Assembly: GCA_003247575.1 (NCBI GenBank)
Contig: QJZC01000066.1
Coordinates: forward strand, 17,709 to 81,708
Source of the DNA: Pseudomonadota bacterium
Lineage (GTDB): Bacteria; Myxococcota_A; UBA9160; SZUA-336
Length of the DNA stretch: 64,000 nucleotides
Direction: 5' to 3'
The notes under the pieces are model-generated. The model was not told where the DNA came from, ran no database searches, and saw only the letters and a program-made list of their open reading frames with translations. The translations under genes and the position numbers were made by a program. Below, piece after piece: positions 1-8,515 of this stretch; the stretch's first letter is position 1, and each line of letters starts with the position of its first letter.

Positions 1-601
1 CCAGCTCGGCGGCCTTGCCCAGCACCAGTCCATACGAGAGGATGCAGACGTCCTCTCCGCGACGGAGGTACCGGAGCTTCCCGAACCTCCATGGCTCGAT
101 GGCCGACTGCGTGAGCACGGGCTCTCCCGCCTTTCCGAGACGTAAGTAGATGGGCCCCGACTTCTGGGTCGCGCAGTAGCGGGTAGCCTCGCGAGCCTCC
201 AAGGAGTCACAGGGCGCGATGACGGACATGTTCGGGATCGCGCTCGCGACCGCTATGTCCTCCTGCGCGTGATGCGTTCCGCCGAGCGTCGAGTAGACGA
301 CACCCCCACCGATTCCGACGATGGTGACCGGTAAGTTCTGGTACCCGAGATCATCTCTCACCATCTCGAAGGGGCGATAGAGTGCAAAGGTCGCGATCGT
401 GTAGGCGAACGGCTGGCAGCCATTGAGCGCCAGCCCCGCGCAGATCCCAACCATGGACTGCTCGGCGACGCCTACATTGATGAAGCGATCCGGACACTCC
501 TCTCGGAACTTGGCCATGCTCCCGGCCGGCGAAATGTCAGCGACGACAATGAAGATGCGGGGATCCTTGCTTCCGATCTCATAGAGCGTCTCTGCGAACA
601 T
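1..601 (-). CDS. Transketolase-like C-terminal subunit (partial, 3' end off window)
   Basis: The first 200 residues of a split transketolase C-terminal subunit are visible; the end lies beyond the left edge. With the N-terminal subunit encoded just upstream it should form a thiamine-diphosphate enzyme moving two-carbon ketol units. A pyrimidine-binding domain shows GVAEQ at residues 44-48, whose Glu47 is the ThDP-activating residue in this family, and a THHAQEDIA segment near 109-117. The chosen ATG at 601 follows the upstream stop by a few bases; a GTG at 610 overlapping that stop (GTGA) is an equally possible coupled start. The neighbours (methyltransferase, phosphatase-like, alcohol dehydrogenase) suggest sugar tailoring rather than the pentose phosphate pathway, which is inference. 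Confidence 0.9.
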   Translation of the reverse strand, partial: MFAETLYEIGSKDPRIFIVVADISPAGSMAKFREECPDRFINVGVAEQSMVGICAGLALNGCQPFAYTIATFALYRPFEMVRDDLGYQNLPVTIVGIGGGVVYSTLGGTHHAQEDIAVASAIPNMSVIAPCDSLEAREATRYCATQKSGPIYLRLGKAGEPVLTQSAIEPWRFGKLRYLRRGEDVCILSYGLVLGKAAEL

Positions 602-606
602 GTTTC

Positions 607-1413
607 TCACGATGTGATCTCCCGGAGCTCGGAAAGCGCGAGCTGGTACTCTTCGGGGTTGGGGGCGCGGTAGTGCCAGATCGGGACGTTCTCCATGTAG
701 CTGACCCCACGCCCCTTCACGGTCTTGCAGATCAAGACCAGCGGCTTGTCGCCCGACCGACTGGAGACCGCTTCGCAGATCGCCTGCGCGTCGTGCCCGC
801 ACACTTCGATCGCGTCCCAGCCGAAGGCCCTGAACTTGTCCTCCAGGGGATAGAAGGTGGGATGCGTCTCGCTGGTGCGGCCCAGGCTCTGAAAGTCATT
901 GTTGTCGATGAACGCAATGAGATTGGTGGTTCGAAGGGTCGAGGCCATGAGCACGGCCTCCCAGGTCGATCCCTCCTGTACCTCGCCATCGCTCAACACG
1001 GCAAAGGCACGGCCGTCCCCACCTCGCGCGCGCTCGGCGCACGCGATTCCGACCGCAATCGAGAGTCCATGCCCTAGCGATCCGGTGGAGGCCTCGATAC
1101 CTGGAGTGCCATAGTCGGGGTGTGCCCCCAGGCGCCCCTCGGGCGTGCAGTAACGCTCGAGGTCCTCGCGGGGCAGGATCCCGAGAGATTCGAGCACCGT
1201 GTACTGCGCCATGCAACCATGTCCCTTCGACAGGATCACGCGGTCGTTCGTGCGACCGTCTTGGTTCCGCAGCCCGTAGTAGATGGTATCCACGATCTCT
1301 AGACAAGAGAACGCCGGCGCGATGTGAAGCGCCGAGACCCGCTGCGAGATCTCGAGAATGCGTCGTCGATGCTCCAGACAACGCTGCCGCGCCGCCCCTA
1401 GATCAAATGCCAT
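607..1413 (-). CDS. Transketolase-like N-terminal subunit
   Basis: This 268-residue protein is the pyrophosphate-binding half of a split transketolase. It shows KGHG at 63-66, GSLGHGLSIAVGIA at 111-124, and the ThDP/Mg motif SDGEVQEGS at 141-149 with the paired Asn at 171-172. The ATG at 1413 was chosen because GGAGG lies about five bases upstream; a longer open frame begins at 1440 without a clear ribosome binding site. The next gene, the C-terminal subunit, starts within a few bases of this stop, so the two are probably made in equal amounts. Stand-alone split transketolases in such contexts often serve deoxy- or branched-sugar pathways, but the substrate cannot be read from sequence. Confidence 0.93.
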   Translation of the reverse strand: MAFDLGAARQRCLEHRRRILEISQRVSALHIAPAFSCLEIVDTIYYGLRNQDGRTNDRVILSKGHGCMAQYTVLESLGILPREDLERYCTPEGRLGAHPDYGTPGIEASTGSLGHGLSIAVGIACAERARGGDGRAFAVLSDGEVQEGSTWEAVLMASTLRTTNLIAFIDNNDFQSLGRTSETHPTFYPLEDKFRAFGWDAIEVCGHDAQAICEAVSSRSGDKPLVLICKTVKGRGVSYMENVPIWHYRAPNPEEYQLALSELREITS

Positions 1414-1458
1414 GTAGCCTCCGCTGATGTCGGGACCCAAGTCACGCTCCGGGCCGCT

Positions 1459-2115
1459 CTACTCGATGATCGTCCAGTAGTAGGCACCGGTATATCCAGC
1501 CTCACGGAAGAGTTCGCGCCAGCCATCGGGATCGTAGTGAGTCTTGGCGGTAAGTACCCAGCTCAGAAAGAGCTCGCGCTCATGCTCGTTTCGATACGAG
1601 TCCACCTGGATGTAGCCCTTCCCTGGAGCGAGGCGTTCGATCTCGCGTATGGCCTGAATGCATTCGGCACGCTCGAGATTGTGGACGGTGTTCGTACAGA
1701 TCACTGCCGCAAAGCTTCGATCCGGAAATGGGAGACTCTCACAGGACCCGAGGTGAAGCCGCCCGACGACCTCGGGCTCACAATTCTTGAGTGCATACTC
1801 CGAGATATCGAGACCGAACGCCTCGAGGCCCGGACAGGCAAGCATGAGATCCTTCACCAAGAAGCCCTTGGCGGCGCCGACATCCAGGACTCGGTCACCA
1901 GGCTTCAGGTCGAAGTACTTGATGATGTCCTCCGCAACGGGCAGCCAGCGACCGTCGTAGCGGTATCCCCCGTAGCCATACTCTCGGGGACCATCGAAAT
2001 ACTCATGACCGTACTGGCGCGAGATTTCCACGGCTCGCGCATCACGCGTTGCCTCGCGCTTGTGTACGTTCCTCTTGCTGCGCGGATAGCGCTGCAGCAG
2101 ATTCATCTCGTTCAC
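1459..2115 (-). CDS. Class I SAM-dependent methyltransferase
   Basis: The 218-residue product has a Rossmann-type methyltransferase core: motif I VLDVGAAKGF at 77-86 and the acidic residue of motif II at Asp103 in GLDISEY. The N-terminal region (YFDGPREYGYGGYRYDGRW, about 39-57) is rich in Tyr and Gly and resembles methyltransferases found in O-antigen and capsule clusters, from memory of the family only. The GTG start at 2115 is supported by GAGGAG six bases upstream; an ATG three codons later is the alternative. The gene ends 45 bp before the split transketolase and probably shares its transcript. The likely acceptor is a sugar or sugar nucleotide, which is inference. Confidence 0.85.
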   Translation of the reverse strand: MNEMNLLQRYPRSKRNVHKREATRDARAVEISRQYGHEYFDGPREYGYGGYRYDGRWLPVAEDIIKYFDLKPGDRVLDVGAAKGFLVKDLMLACPGLEAFGLDISEYALKNCEPEVVGRLHLGSCESLPFPDRSFAAVICTNTVHNLERAECIQAIREIERLAPGKGYIQVDSYRNEHERELFLSWVLTAKTHYDPDGWRELFREAGYTGAYYWTIIE

Positions 2116-2460
2116 GCGACTCTCCTCTGGGTAGTGACGGGCACATGCGAGTCGGAGCAGAAGCGGCGGAAGCAAGACGGATCAGGGCAGCGACAACGCC
2201 AGACAGGTGAGACAGAGCAGGAAGAAACAGCTCCGGATGGATCTATTCAGCTCGAGCAGCGGGGCTCGCGCAGCGGGCTTGAACAGCAGCGCACGATAGC
2301 GCTCGAAGAGAGCGGCCGACAAACCGCGACATGGATGGCGAGCTACATCCAGAGCCAGCTTCGCCCAGCAGGTCCCGGAAGCGTCTCGTCTCCGGGCTCG
2401 GGCTCTAGTCGCAGCCCTGAGGTCACATCCCTGTAGTCACTCCGCTGGAAAGTTCGACGC
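2116..2460. other. Intergenic stretch, no gene recognised
   Basis: These 345 bases lie between two minus-strand genes (phosphatase-like and methyltransferase). Short open frames are present on both strands, but none has a ribosome binding site, a recognisable sequence or a convincing start. It may hold a promoter for the methyltransferase-transketolase genes; no clear -35/-10 pair was identified. Confidence 0.5.
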
Positions 2461-3291
2461 CTAGGCTTCGAGCAGCAGCTTCCGCAACCGGGTGACGACC
2501 GCAGAAGAGGCTCCGACCAGAATCTCAGCCACGCCCGGCTCATATAGACTCGGCAGCGGGCCCAGCCCGGTTTCGACGCAGCCACCGATTTCGCGTGTCG
2601 CCAACGTGGAGATCCACGTCCGCCGTGAGAGTCCCTGCGGGTTGGTGGTGGTACGGATCGCTGCGACCGTATTGCGAAGCAGTGGCGCGACTCCGATGGC
2701 ACCGCCAGCAGCCTTCTCCACCTCGAAGCCATCGGTCTCGAGTGCTTGCCAAAGTCCCGGCGGCAGCTCGTGCGAGACGAGCACGCGCGGACGCGTGTTG
2801 GAGATCGAGCTTCCGTCGAAGCTCCGAAAGGGCTCACCCGCGTACGCCAACTCGACGCCACACCCGCGTACAGCGCGGATCACCAGCTGCTCCTGCGGGA
2901 GACCGACGATCGACGCCTCGATCCCGTGCTCGGACTCGAGGCCCAACAGAATGGCGTAGATCCCGTCGCGCTGGACGTAGCGGAGCGTGCCGTCGATCGG
3001 ATCGATCAGGACCCGCTGTCTGCTGCGGTTGTCCGCGAAGGGAATTGCCGTCGGCGTATCTTCTTCGGCTTCGACCTCGACCCAGGGATAATGCTCTCGC
3101 AAGGCGGTCAGGAGGATCTCCTGAGAGACGCAGTCTCCATAGGTAAGCGCTGCCTTCGCCTCGCTGCTCTCCCCTGGCTTCGGAAAGTTCTCGACGCGTC
3201 CTTCGAGCCAGCGCACGGCAGCGCCGGCCTGCCGCACCGGAAGACTCATCGCCTCGAGGAACGCAACCGGATCGATGTGCTCAGCTTTCAT
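2461..3291 (-). CDS. Inositol monophosphatase-family protein
   Basis: This 276-residue protein belongs to the Mg-dependent IMPase/FBPase-like phosphatases. The acidic metal-binding segment EAEED is at 74-78 and the signature IDPIDGT at 96-102, both with their metal-binding carboxylates. The third family motif (WDxAAG, which binds the third metal and the substrate) is not recognisable: the region near LSRRTWISTLATREIGG has a Trp but no following Asp. It may therefore act on an unusual substrate or be weakly active. It lies between an alcohol dehydrogenase and a methyltransferase on the same strand, which suggests dephosphorylation of a sugar phosphate intermediate (inference). Confidence 0.85.
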   Translation of the reverse strand: MKAEHIDPVAFLEAMSLPVRQAGAAVRWLEGRVENFPKPGESSEAKAALTYGDCVSQEILLTALREHYPWVEVEAEEDTPTAIPFADNRSRQRVLIDPIDGTLRYVQRDGIYAILLGLESEHGIEASIVGLPQEQLVIRAVRGCGVELAYAGEPFRSFDGSSISNTRPRVLVSHELPPGLWQALETDGFEVEKAAGGAIGVAPLLRNTVAAIRTTTNPQGLSRRTWISTLATREIGGCVETGLGPLPSLYEPGVAEILVGASSAVVTRLRKLLLEA

Positions 3292-3369
3292 CTCAGGCTC
3301 GAGTGTAGCTCCAAGTCCTCAGTAGATCCGCCCTCCTGCGTCAGGGGCGGCCCCTCCTGCGGCGCGAGC

Positions 3370-4434
3370 TCAGTATGCGCGCGTGGTTCCGGCTTCGTCT
3401 ACCAGGAGGCAGACCTTGATGGAGCCGGCGCGCTTGTCCGCGGCTATTCGTAGGGCGTCCTCGGTGCGTTCGAGCGGAAAGGCATGCGTCGCCAGGCTCG
3501 CCAGATCCTCCCGCAGACGCGGAAGCCACGCAATCGCCGCCTGAAAGTCGCTCCCGCGACGCGTGACACCGTAGGTGTTCGAGCCGATCAGCTCGAGCTC
3601 CTTCAGCATCAATGCGCGCGCGTCGATGGGCACGCGCCCCTCGAACAAGCCGAGCACGATTACCCTGCCACCTGCACGGCAGCTGCCTACGGCATCGTCC
3701 AACGTGGTAGCAGTGCCTCCGACCGTCTCGATCACCACGTCGGGCTCGTGAGCGGTGGCCCAGGCTCGCAGGTCGGCATCGGCAAGAGCTGTGACACCGA
3801 GACTTGCAGCGATCGCGCGCTGGTGCGGGTAACGTGCCGACAGGGCAACCGTTGCAACCCGCGCCCGCGCGCAGGCAGCGACGAGCAGTCCCAAGCTGCC
3901 CCCTCCGAGCACGAGCACCTGATGCTGAGGCTCGAGCCGGGCAAGCCGGAGCGCATGCAGGACAACCGCCAACGGCTCTACGAATACGGCCTCTCTCGCC
4001 GTCACGTCAGGCGGTAGCGCGTGCACATTCTCCAGTGGCGCTGCGACATACTCTGCGAAGCCCCCGGGCCGCGTAATCCCAATCAGCTCGCCGCGGCGAC
4101 ACAGCTGGCGCGCTCCAGCGACGCAGTAGTCACAACCTCCGCAGGCGACACGCGGATCGACCACACACATCCGTCCGGCCAGCTCGCGAACGCGGTCTGC
4201 GTCCGCGTCGGAGAACTTCCCGAAGTCCCCGTCTGCCCCGGTCCAATCCGCCAACGCAGCGATCTCGTGGCCCGGAATGCGTCCCCGCTCGAGGTCGAGA
4301 CGAGACCAGGCGTGCAGATCGCTTCCGCAGATTCCGCACGCCTGGACTCTGAGACTCACCCAGCCCGGAGGCAGCGCCTCCTGCTCGACGTCTTCCACTG
4401 CGACCCCGTTCGCGAAGAAGCGGGCCGCGCGCAT
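3370..4434 (-). CDS. Zinc-dependent medium-chain alcohol/polyol dehydrogenase
   Basis: The 354-residue product is a medium-chain dehydrogenase of the threonine/sorbitol dehydrogenase type, expected to oxidise a secondary alcohol of a polyol or sugar with NAD(P). Catalytic zinc ligands are in CGICGSDLH (33-41) and GHE (55-57). The structural zinc lobe has Cys98, Cys101, Cys104 and Cys112. The nucleotide-binding Rossmann motif GGGSLG is at 177-182. The ATG starts nine bases after the citrate synthase stop, so it is probably read on the same transcript. The substrate is unknown; the downstream phosphatase, methyltransferase and transketolase point to sugar metabolism. Confidence 0.92.
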   Translation of the reverse strand: MRAARFFANGVAVEDVEQEALPPGWVSLRVQACGICGSDLHAWSRLDLERGRIPGHEIAALADWTGADGDFGKFSDADADRVRELAGRMCVVDPRVACGGCDYCVAGARQLCRRGELIGITRPGGFAEYVAAPLENVHALPPDVTAREAVFVEPLAVVLHALRLARLEPQHQVLVLGGGSLGLLVAACARARVATVALSARYPHQRAIAASLGVTALADADLRAWATAHEPDVVIETVGGTATTLDDAVGSCRAGGRVIVLGLFEGRVPIDARALMLKELELIGSNTYGVTRRGSDFQAAIAWLPRLREDLASLATHAFPLERTEDALRIAADKRAGSIKVCLLVDEAGTTRAY

Positions 4435-4443
4435 CGAGTCGGC

Positions 4444-5733
4444 TCAGGCCTTGCGCTGATCGATCGAGACGAAGTCGCGCATCGACGGCCCGACGTAGAT
4501 CTGGCGCGGGCGACCGATCGCCTGATCCTCGATCACGAGCTCGCGCCACTGAGCGATCCAGCCGGGCAGGCGGCCCATTGCGAACATCGTCGTGAAGCTC
4601 GCCACCGGAATTCCGAGCGCCTTGAAGATGATCCCCGAGTAGAAGTCCACGTTCGGGTAGAGCTTGCGCGAGATGAAGTACTCGTCGCTGAGCGCGATCT
4701 CGGCCAGCTCGACCGCGATCTCGAGTAGCTTCGTGGTGACGCCGAGCTTGCCCAGCACATCATCGGCGGCCTTCTTGATGATCGTCGCCCGCGGATCGAA
4801 GTTGCGGTAGACCCGGTGTCCGAAGCCCATCAGGCGGGACGTATCGTTCTTGTCCTTGGCGCGATCCACGAACTGGCGTGCCGACAGCCCCTCGTCGGCG
4901 ATCGACTCCAGCATCTCGATCACGCTCTGGTTGGCACCACCATGGCGCGGTCCCCAAAGCGCATGAATCCCCGCCGCAGTCGATGCGAAGAGATTGGCGC
5001 GCGAGCTCCCGACGAGGCGAACCGTGCTGGTCGAGCAGTTCTGCTCGTGGTCGGCATGCAGAATCAGGAGCACGTTGATCGCACGCTCGACGACCGGATC
5101 GACGTGGAACTCCTCGCACGGAGTGCCGAACATCATGCGCAAGAAGTTCGCGACATAGCCGAGACGATTGTCGGGATACAGGAAGGGCTGGCCCAGCGAG
5201 TGCTTGTGCGAGTAGGCGATGATGGTCGGGAACTTGGCCACGAGGCGTTCGATCGAGTTCATGACCTGACGCTCGTCGGTCGGATCGAGATCCTCGGTGT
5301 AGAAGGTGGAGAGCGCTGAAACCACGGCCGCGCTGACCGCCATGGGGTGTGCGTTCTTCGGGAACGCGGCGAACAGCGCGCGCAGGTCTTCGTGCAGCAT
5401 GGTGTGGTAGCGGAGCGCCTCGGACCACTCCTCGTACTGATCGCGCGTGGGCAGGTCGTCGTGGATCAGGAGATAGGCCACCTCAAGAAAGGAGCTCTGC
5501 TCGGCGAGCTGCTCGATGGGGTAGCCGCGATAGCGGAGAATGCCCTTCTCACCATCGATGAAGGTGATGTTGCTGAGGCAGCTGCCGGTGTTCTTGTACG
5601 CGGGATCCAGGGTGATGCACCCCGTGTCCGCTCGCAGGCTTGCGATGTCGATACCCCGTTCACCTTCGGACCCCGTGATGATCTTGAGTTCGTGAACCTT
5701 CCCGTCGATCTCGAGCTTCGCCGTATCCGTCAT
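4444..5733 (-). CDS. gltA: Citrate synthase (type II)
   Basis: This 429-residue enzyme condenses oxaloacetate and acetyl-CoA, the entry step of the TCA cycle. Its length matches the hexameric Gram-negative type. The active-site signatures are present: HADHEQNCST with the first catalytic His, LWGPRHGGAN, GFGHRVYRNFDPRA with the second His, and the Asp region DFYSGI. The ATG at 5733 has GAGGAG seven bases upstream; the open frame extends further 5' but without support. The upstream region carries a 10-bp triple tandem repeat and an inverted repeat. It appears to head a minus-strand transcription unit continuing into the alcohol dehydrogenase. Confidence 0.97.
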   Translation of the reverse strand: MTDTAKLEIDGKVHELKIITGSEGERGIDIASLRADTGCITLDPAYKNTGSCLSNITFIDGEKGILRYRGYPIEQLAEQSSFLEVAYLLIHDDLPTRDQYEEWSEALRYHTMLHEDLRALFAAFPKNAHPMAVSAAVVSALSTFYTEDLDPTDERQVMNSIERLVAKFPTIIAYSHKHSLGQPFLYPDNRLGYVANFLRMMFGTPCEEFHVDPVVERAINVLLILHADHEQNCSTSTVRLVGSSRANLFASTAAGIHALWGPRHGGANQSVIEMLESIADEGLSARQFVDRAKDKNDTSRLMGFGHRVYRNFDPRATIIKKAADDVLGKLGVTTKLLEIAVELAEIALSDEYFISRKLYPNVDFYSGIIFKALGIPVASFTTMFAMGRLPGWIAQWRELVIEDQAIGRPRQIYVGPSMRDFVSIDQRKA

Positions 5734-5811
5734 CGCCTTTCTCCTCTGTATGGATCCCGATCGCTCTGCGTCGGGCCATGCTCCGCAGGTTCCGCACGAA
5801 CCCACCGCCCC

Positions 5812-5841
5812 ATCTGTGGCTATCTCTGGCTATCTGTGGCT
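5812..5841. repeat. 10-bp tandem repeat, three copies
   Basis: Three consecutive copies of ATCTGTGGCT (the middle one with one change, ATCTCTGGCT) lie about 80 bases upstream of the citrate synthase start. A fourth copy begins with ATC and breaks off. This could be slippage or a spaced binding site near the gltA promoter. Confidence 0.85.
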
Positions 5842-5961
5842 ATCCCGATTGCGTGGCCAGCCGGATTGCACGACTGCCGGATGGCGCGGCCTTCCTGATA
5901 GCGCGGCCTGCCCACGCCTTTCAATCTTTACTGCTGAGAGATCCGCTCAGGCACGAGCCAG

Positions 5962-5987
5962 GGTACCGCAGCGACACGTGCGGTACC
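5962..5987. promoter_or_regulatory. Inverted repeat, 9-bp perfect arms
   Basis: GGTACCGCA (5962-5970) is followed by an 8-base spacer and its exact complement TGCGGTACC (5979-5987). It lies in the divergent region about 230 bases upstream of gltA. Dyads of this size can be operators for dimeric regulators or weak hairpins; no T-run follows on either strand. Confidence 0.45.
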
Positions 5988-6598
5988 GCTTCCTGCACTG
6001 GCACCTAGAAGCTCGGACGGCCGGCGAAAACCTATAGCTCGCAGCACCATCCCACGAGCTCGGATCCACACGAAACCGCCTTGCCGATCTAGCGCCAAAG
6101 CAGGCCCTGTACAACATCCGAGACCAATCGAGCCCACTCTGGGAACACCCCGCGGAACGGAAACACGCCGCGGAAGAACTCCAGAACGCGGGAGCACTGC
6201 GAACCGACTCCCAGGCCCCTACGCCAACATCTGGAGCACCTGACGCCTGCCGCGAGGTGAGCTCCCAACGACCCAGTCCGCCCGGTCCACCCGGTCCGCA
6301 CGCGGGTCGCACACGGACCAGCACCCGCTCCATCGCCACGCGAGCCGCCGAGGTCCGCCTCCGCGCTACGTAGAAAAACCGAAAATCGAGCGTCCGGGCA
6401 GGCTTCCTGGATCTCCTGCCCACATCTTACCGCGCGGACACACTGCGACTCCAGCACTCTGGCGTGCCAATTCGAGAAGAACGGCGCGATTCCCTGTGCG
6501 CGAGACGCCTCCAACCCCTCTCGAGGCGCATTCCTGCGCCCGTTGATTCAGCCTGGCAAGGTACTGGAGTTTCGCCACACTCGACCGATAGACAAGGC

Positions 6599-8515
6599 AT
6601 GTCCGCCAATCGTGCCCCCAAGGACTCGGTCTCGCACAAGCGTTCCCCCAACCCGCAGGCTCCGGCCGCACGCGACGGTAGACCCCCCAAGGCGCCGGCC
6701 GAGGAGCCCCGCCCGCCGCTCAACCTCGGCGAGCTGCTCGACATCCTCCGCGAGCAGGATGTGATCACCGCGCAGCAAGGCAAGGAGATCGAGGCCCGCG
6801 CGGTCACCCTGCGCAGCCGGGTGCTCAAGGAGAAGGTGGGATCCGTACGCTCCCAGGCAGCAGCGCGCTACGAGGCGGCTCCGGCGGAGATCGTCGCAGC
6901 AGCCTCCCTCCCCCACCCCAAGCTCTCGCACCGCCGGCTCGACGAGGACTTCGTCGCCGAGTGTGTCGCCAAGCACGCCGGGCTCTCCTACCTGAAGCTC
7001 GACCCGCTACGGCTCAACAACGACCTCATCTCGAAGACTCTGTCACGGCCCTTCGTACGGCGCCACGTGGTGCTACCCGTAGCCCAGGATGCGGACGGCC
7101 TGCGCCTCGCGATCAGCGACCCGTTCGATAGCGCGCTGCGAGAAATGCTGACCGAGCTGCTGCGCCAGCCCATTCAGTACGTCGTCTCGTCGAAGCGTGA
7201 CATCTTGTCGATCGCCGATCGCGTCTTCGGCTTCCGGGACAGCGTGAAGCGCGCCCACACGGACCTGGGCGACGAGGCCGCCGCGGGTCAGCTGGTTCAG
7301 CTGATGCAGCTGCGCTCGAACGAGGATCTGGCGACATCGGACGATGCGACCGTCACCAGCGCCGTGGACTACATGCTGAACTACGCCTTCGAGCAGCGGG
7401 CTTCCGATATCCACCTGGAGCCTCGCCAGGGGGACGCGGTGGTCCGGTTCCGCATCGACGGCATCCTCCACGACATCGAGATCGTCCCGCGCCGAGTGCA
7501 CGCGGCCATCACGTCGCGGGTCAAGGTGCTCGCCGGCATGAACATCGCGGAGCGGCGGCGTCCACAGGACGGGCGCATCAAAACGCAGCGCGGCGAACGC
7601 GAGGTCGAACTGCGCGTGGCGAGCATGGCCACAGCCTTCGGCGAGAAGGTGGTCGTGCGGGTCTTCGATCCGCAGGTCCTGGTAGCGGACCTCCAGGATC
7701 TGGGCTTCAGCATGCGCGAGCGAGAGCAGTTCGAGAAGTGGATCACGTCACCGAACGGCCTGATCCTGGTGACCGGGCCCACGGGCTCCGGCAAGACGAC
7801 GACCCTGTACTCGACCTTGCGGTACCTATCAGGGCCGGAGCTCAACGTCACCACCGTCGAAGATCCCATCGAGATGGTGGATCCGCGCTTCTGCCAGATC
7901 CAGGTGCAGGAGCAGATCAACCTGAGCTTCGCGAGCGCGCTGCGCTCGATCCTGCGGCAGGATCCCGACATCATCATGATCGGCGAGGTGCGCGACAAGG
8001 AAACCGCGCAGATGGCCGTTCAGGCAGCTCTGACGGGGCATCTCGTGTTCTCCACGGTGCACACGCGCGACGCCGCCGGAGCCGTCACGCGCCTGATGGA
8101 TCTGGGCATCGAGCCCTTCCTGCTCTCGAGCGTGCTGCGCGGCGTGATCGCGCAACGCCTGATTCGTCGCGTCTGCTCCCACTGCGGCGTCGACGGGTTT
8201 CTGAGTCCGGATCAGGTCTCGGCCCTCGGCATCAAGGTTCCCGTCGAGCGCCGTGAACGCCTAGCCGTGCGCTGGGGCGAAGGATGTGTCGAGTGCCGCC
8301 ATACCGGTCTGCACGGGCGCACAGGCGTATTCGAGCTGCTCGACGTCAATGCGCGCGTCCGCGACCTGATCAAATCGGGACAGGATGCGAACGAGATCGG
8401 CCGTGCGGCCCGCATCGAGGGCATGGAGTCGCTGCGCGAGTGCGCCATGCGACGCCTCGCCGCTGGTGAGACCACCTACGAAGAAGTGCTGCGGATGACG
8501 ATGGAGATCGCGTGA
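6599..8515 (+). CDS. GspE/PilB-type secretion/pilus assembly ATPase
   Basis: The 638-residue protein is a type II secretion or type IV pilus assembly ATPase that would power pilin or pseudopilin polymerisation at the inner membrane. It has an N-terminal GspE/PilB-type domain (about 110-210) and then the ATPase core: SDIHLEP near 269-275, Walker A GPTGSGKT at 393-400, and Walker B DIIMIGEVRD at 457-466. The zinc-binding tetracysteine has Cys526, Cys529, Cys563 and Cys566. The first 40 residues are charged and Pro-rich. The frame is open from a GTG at 6464; ATG 6599 was preferred because upstream residues look non-coding, but its ribosome binding site is weak. Other pilus or secretion genes are not in the window. 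The last codon overlaps the next gene. Confidence 0.93.
   Translation: MSANRAPKDSVSHKRSPNPQAPAARDGRPPKAPAEEPRPPLNLGELLDILREQDVITAQQGKEIEARAVTLRSRVLKEKVGSVRSQAAARYEAAPAEIVAAASLPHPKLSHRRLDEDFVAECVAKHAGLSYLKLDPLRLNNDLISKTLSRPFVRRHVVLPVAQDADGLRLAISDPFDSALREMLTELLRQPIQYVVSSKRDILSIADRVFGFRDSVKRAHTDLGDEAAAGQLVQLMQLRSNEDLATSDDATVTSAVDYMLNYAFEQRASDIHLEPRQGDAVVRFRIDGILHDIEIVPRRVHAAITSRVKVLAGMNIAERRRPQDGRIKTQRGEREVELRVASMATAFGEKVVVRVFDPQVLVADLQDLGFSMREREQFEKWITSPNGLILVTGPTGSGKTTTLYSTLRYLSGPELNVTTVEDPIEMVDPRFCQIQVQEQINLSFASALRSILRQDPDIIMIGEVRDKETAQMAVQAALTGHLVFSTVHTRDAAGAVTRLMDLGIEPFLLSSVLRGVIAQRLIRRVCSHCGVDGFLSPDQVSALGIKVPVERRERLAVRWGEGCVECRHTGLHGRTGVFELLDVNARVRDLIKSGQDANEIGRAARIEGMESLRECAMRRLAAGETTYEEVLRMTMEIA

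Larger units (their letters stand above)
5734..6598. other. Long divergent intergenic region (gltA / GspE-type ATPase)
   Basis: No convincing gene is seen in this stretch between two divergently transcribed genes. It should hold both promoters. It contains a triple 10-bp tandem repeat, an inverted repeat with 9-bp arms, and several short open frames with implausible Arg/Ser/Pro-rich products. The right-hand part (6464-6598) is open in frame with the downstream ATPase and could be its N-terminus if a GTG at 6464 is used. Confidence 0.45.

Noticed and set aside
1537..2436. Long plus-strand open frame (299 residues) opposite the methyltransferase
   Set aside because: Its product has no recognisable domain, is Arg/Gln-rich, and covers the real gene on the other strand; open frames of this size are common by chance in GC-rich DNA.
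5947..6423. 158-residue minus-strand frame in the gltA upstream gap
   Set aside because: Arg/Ser/Gly-rich product without signals; overlapping frames of equal length exist in the same stretch.
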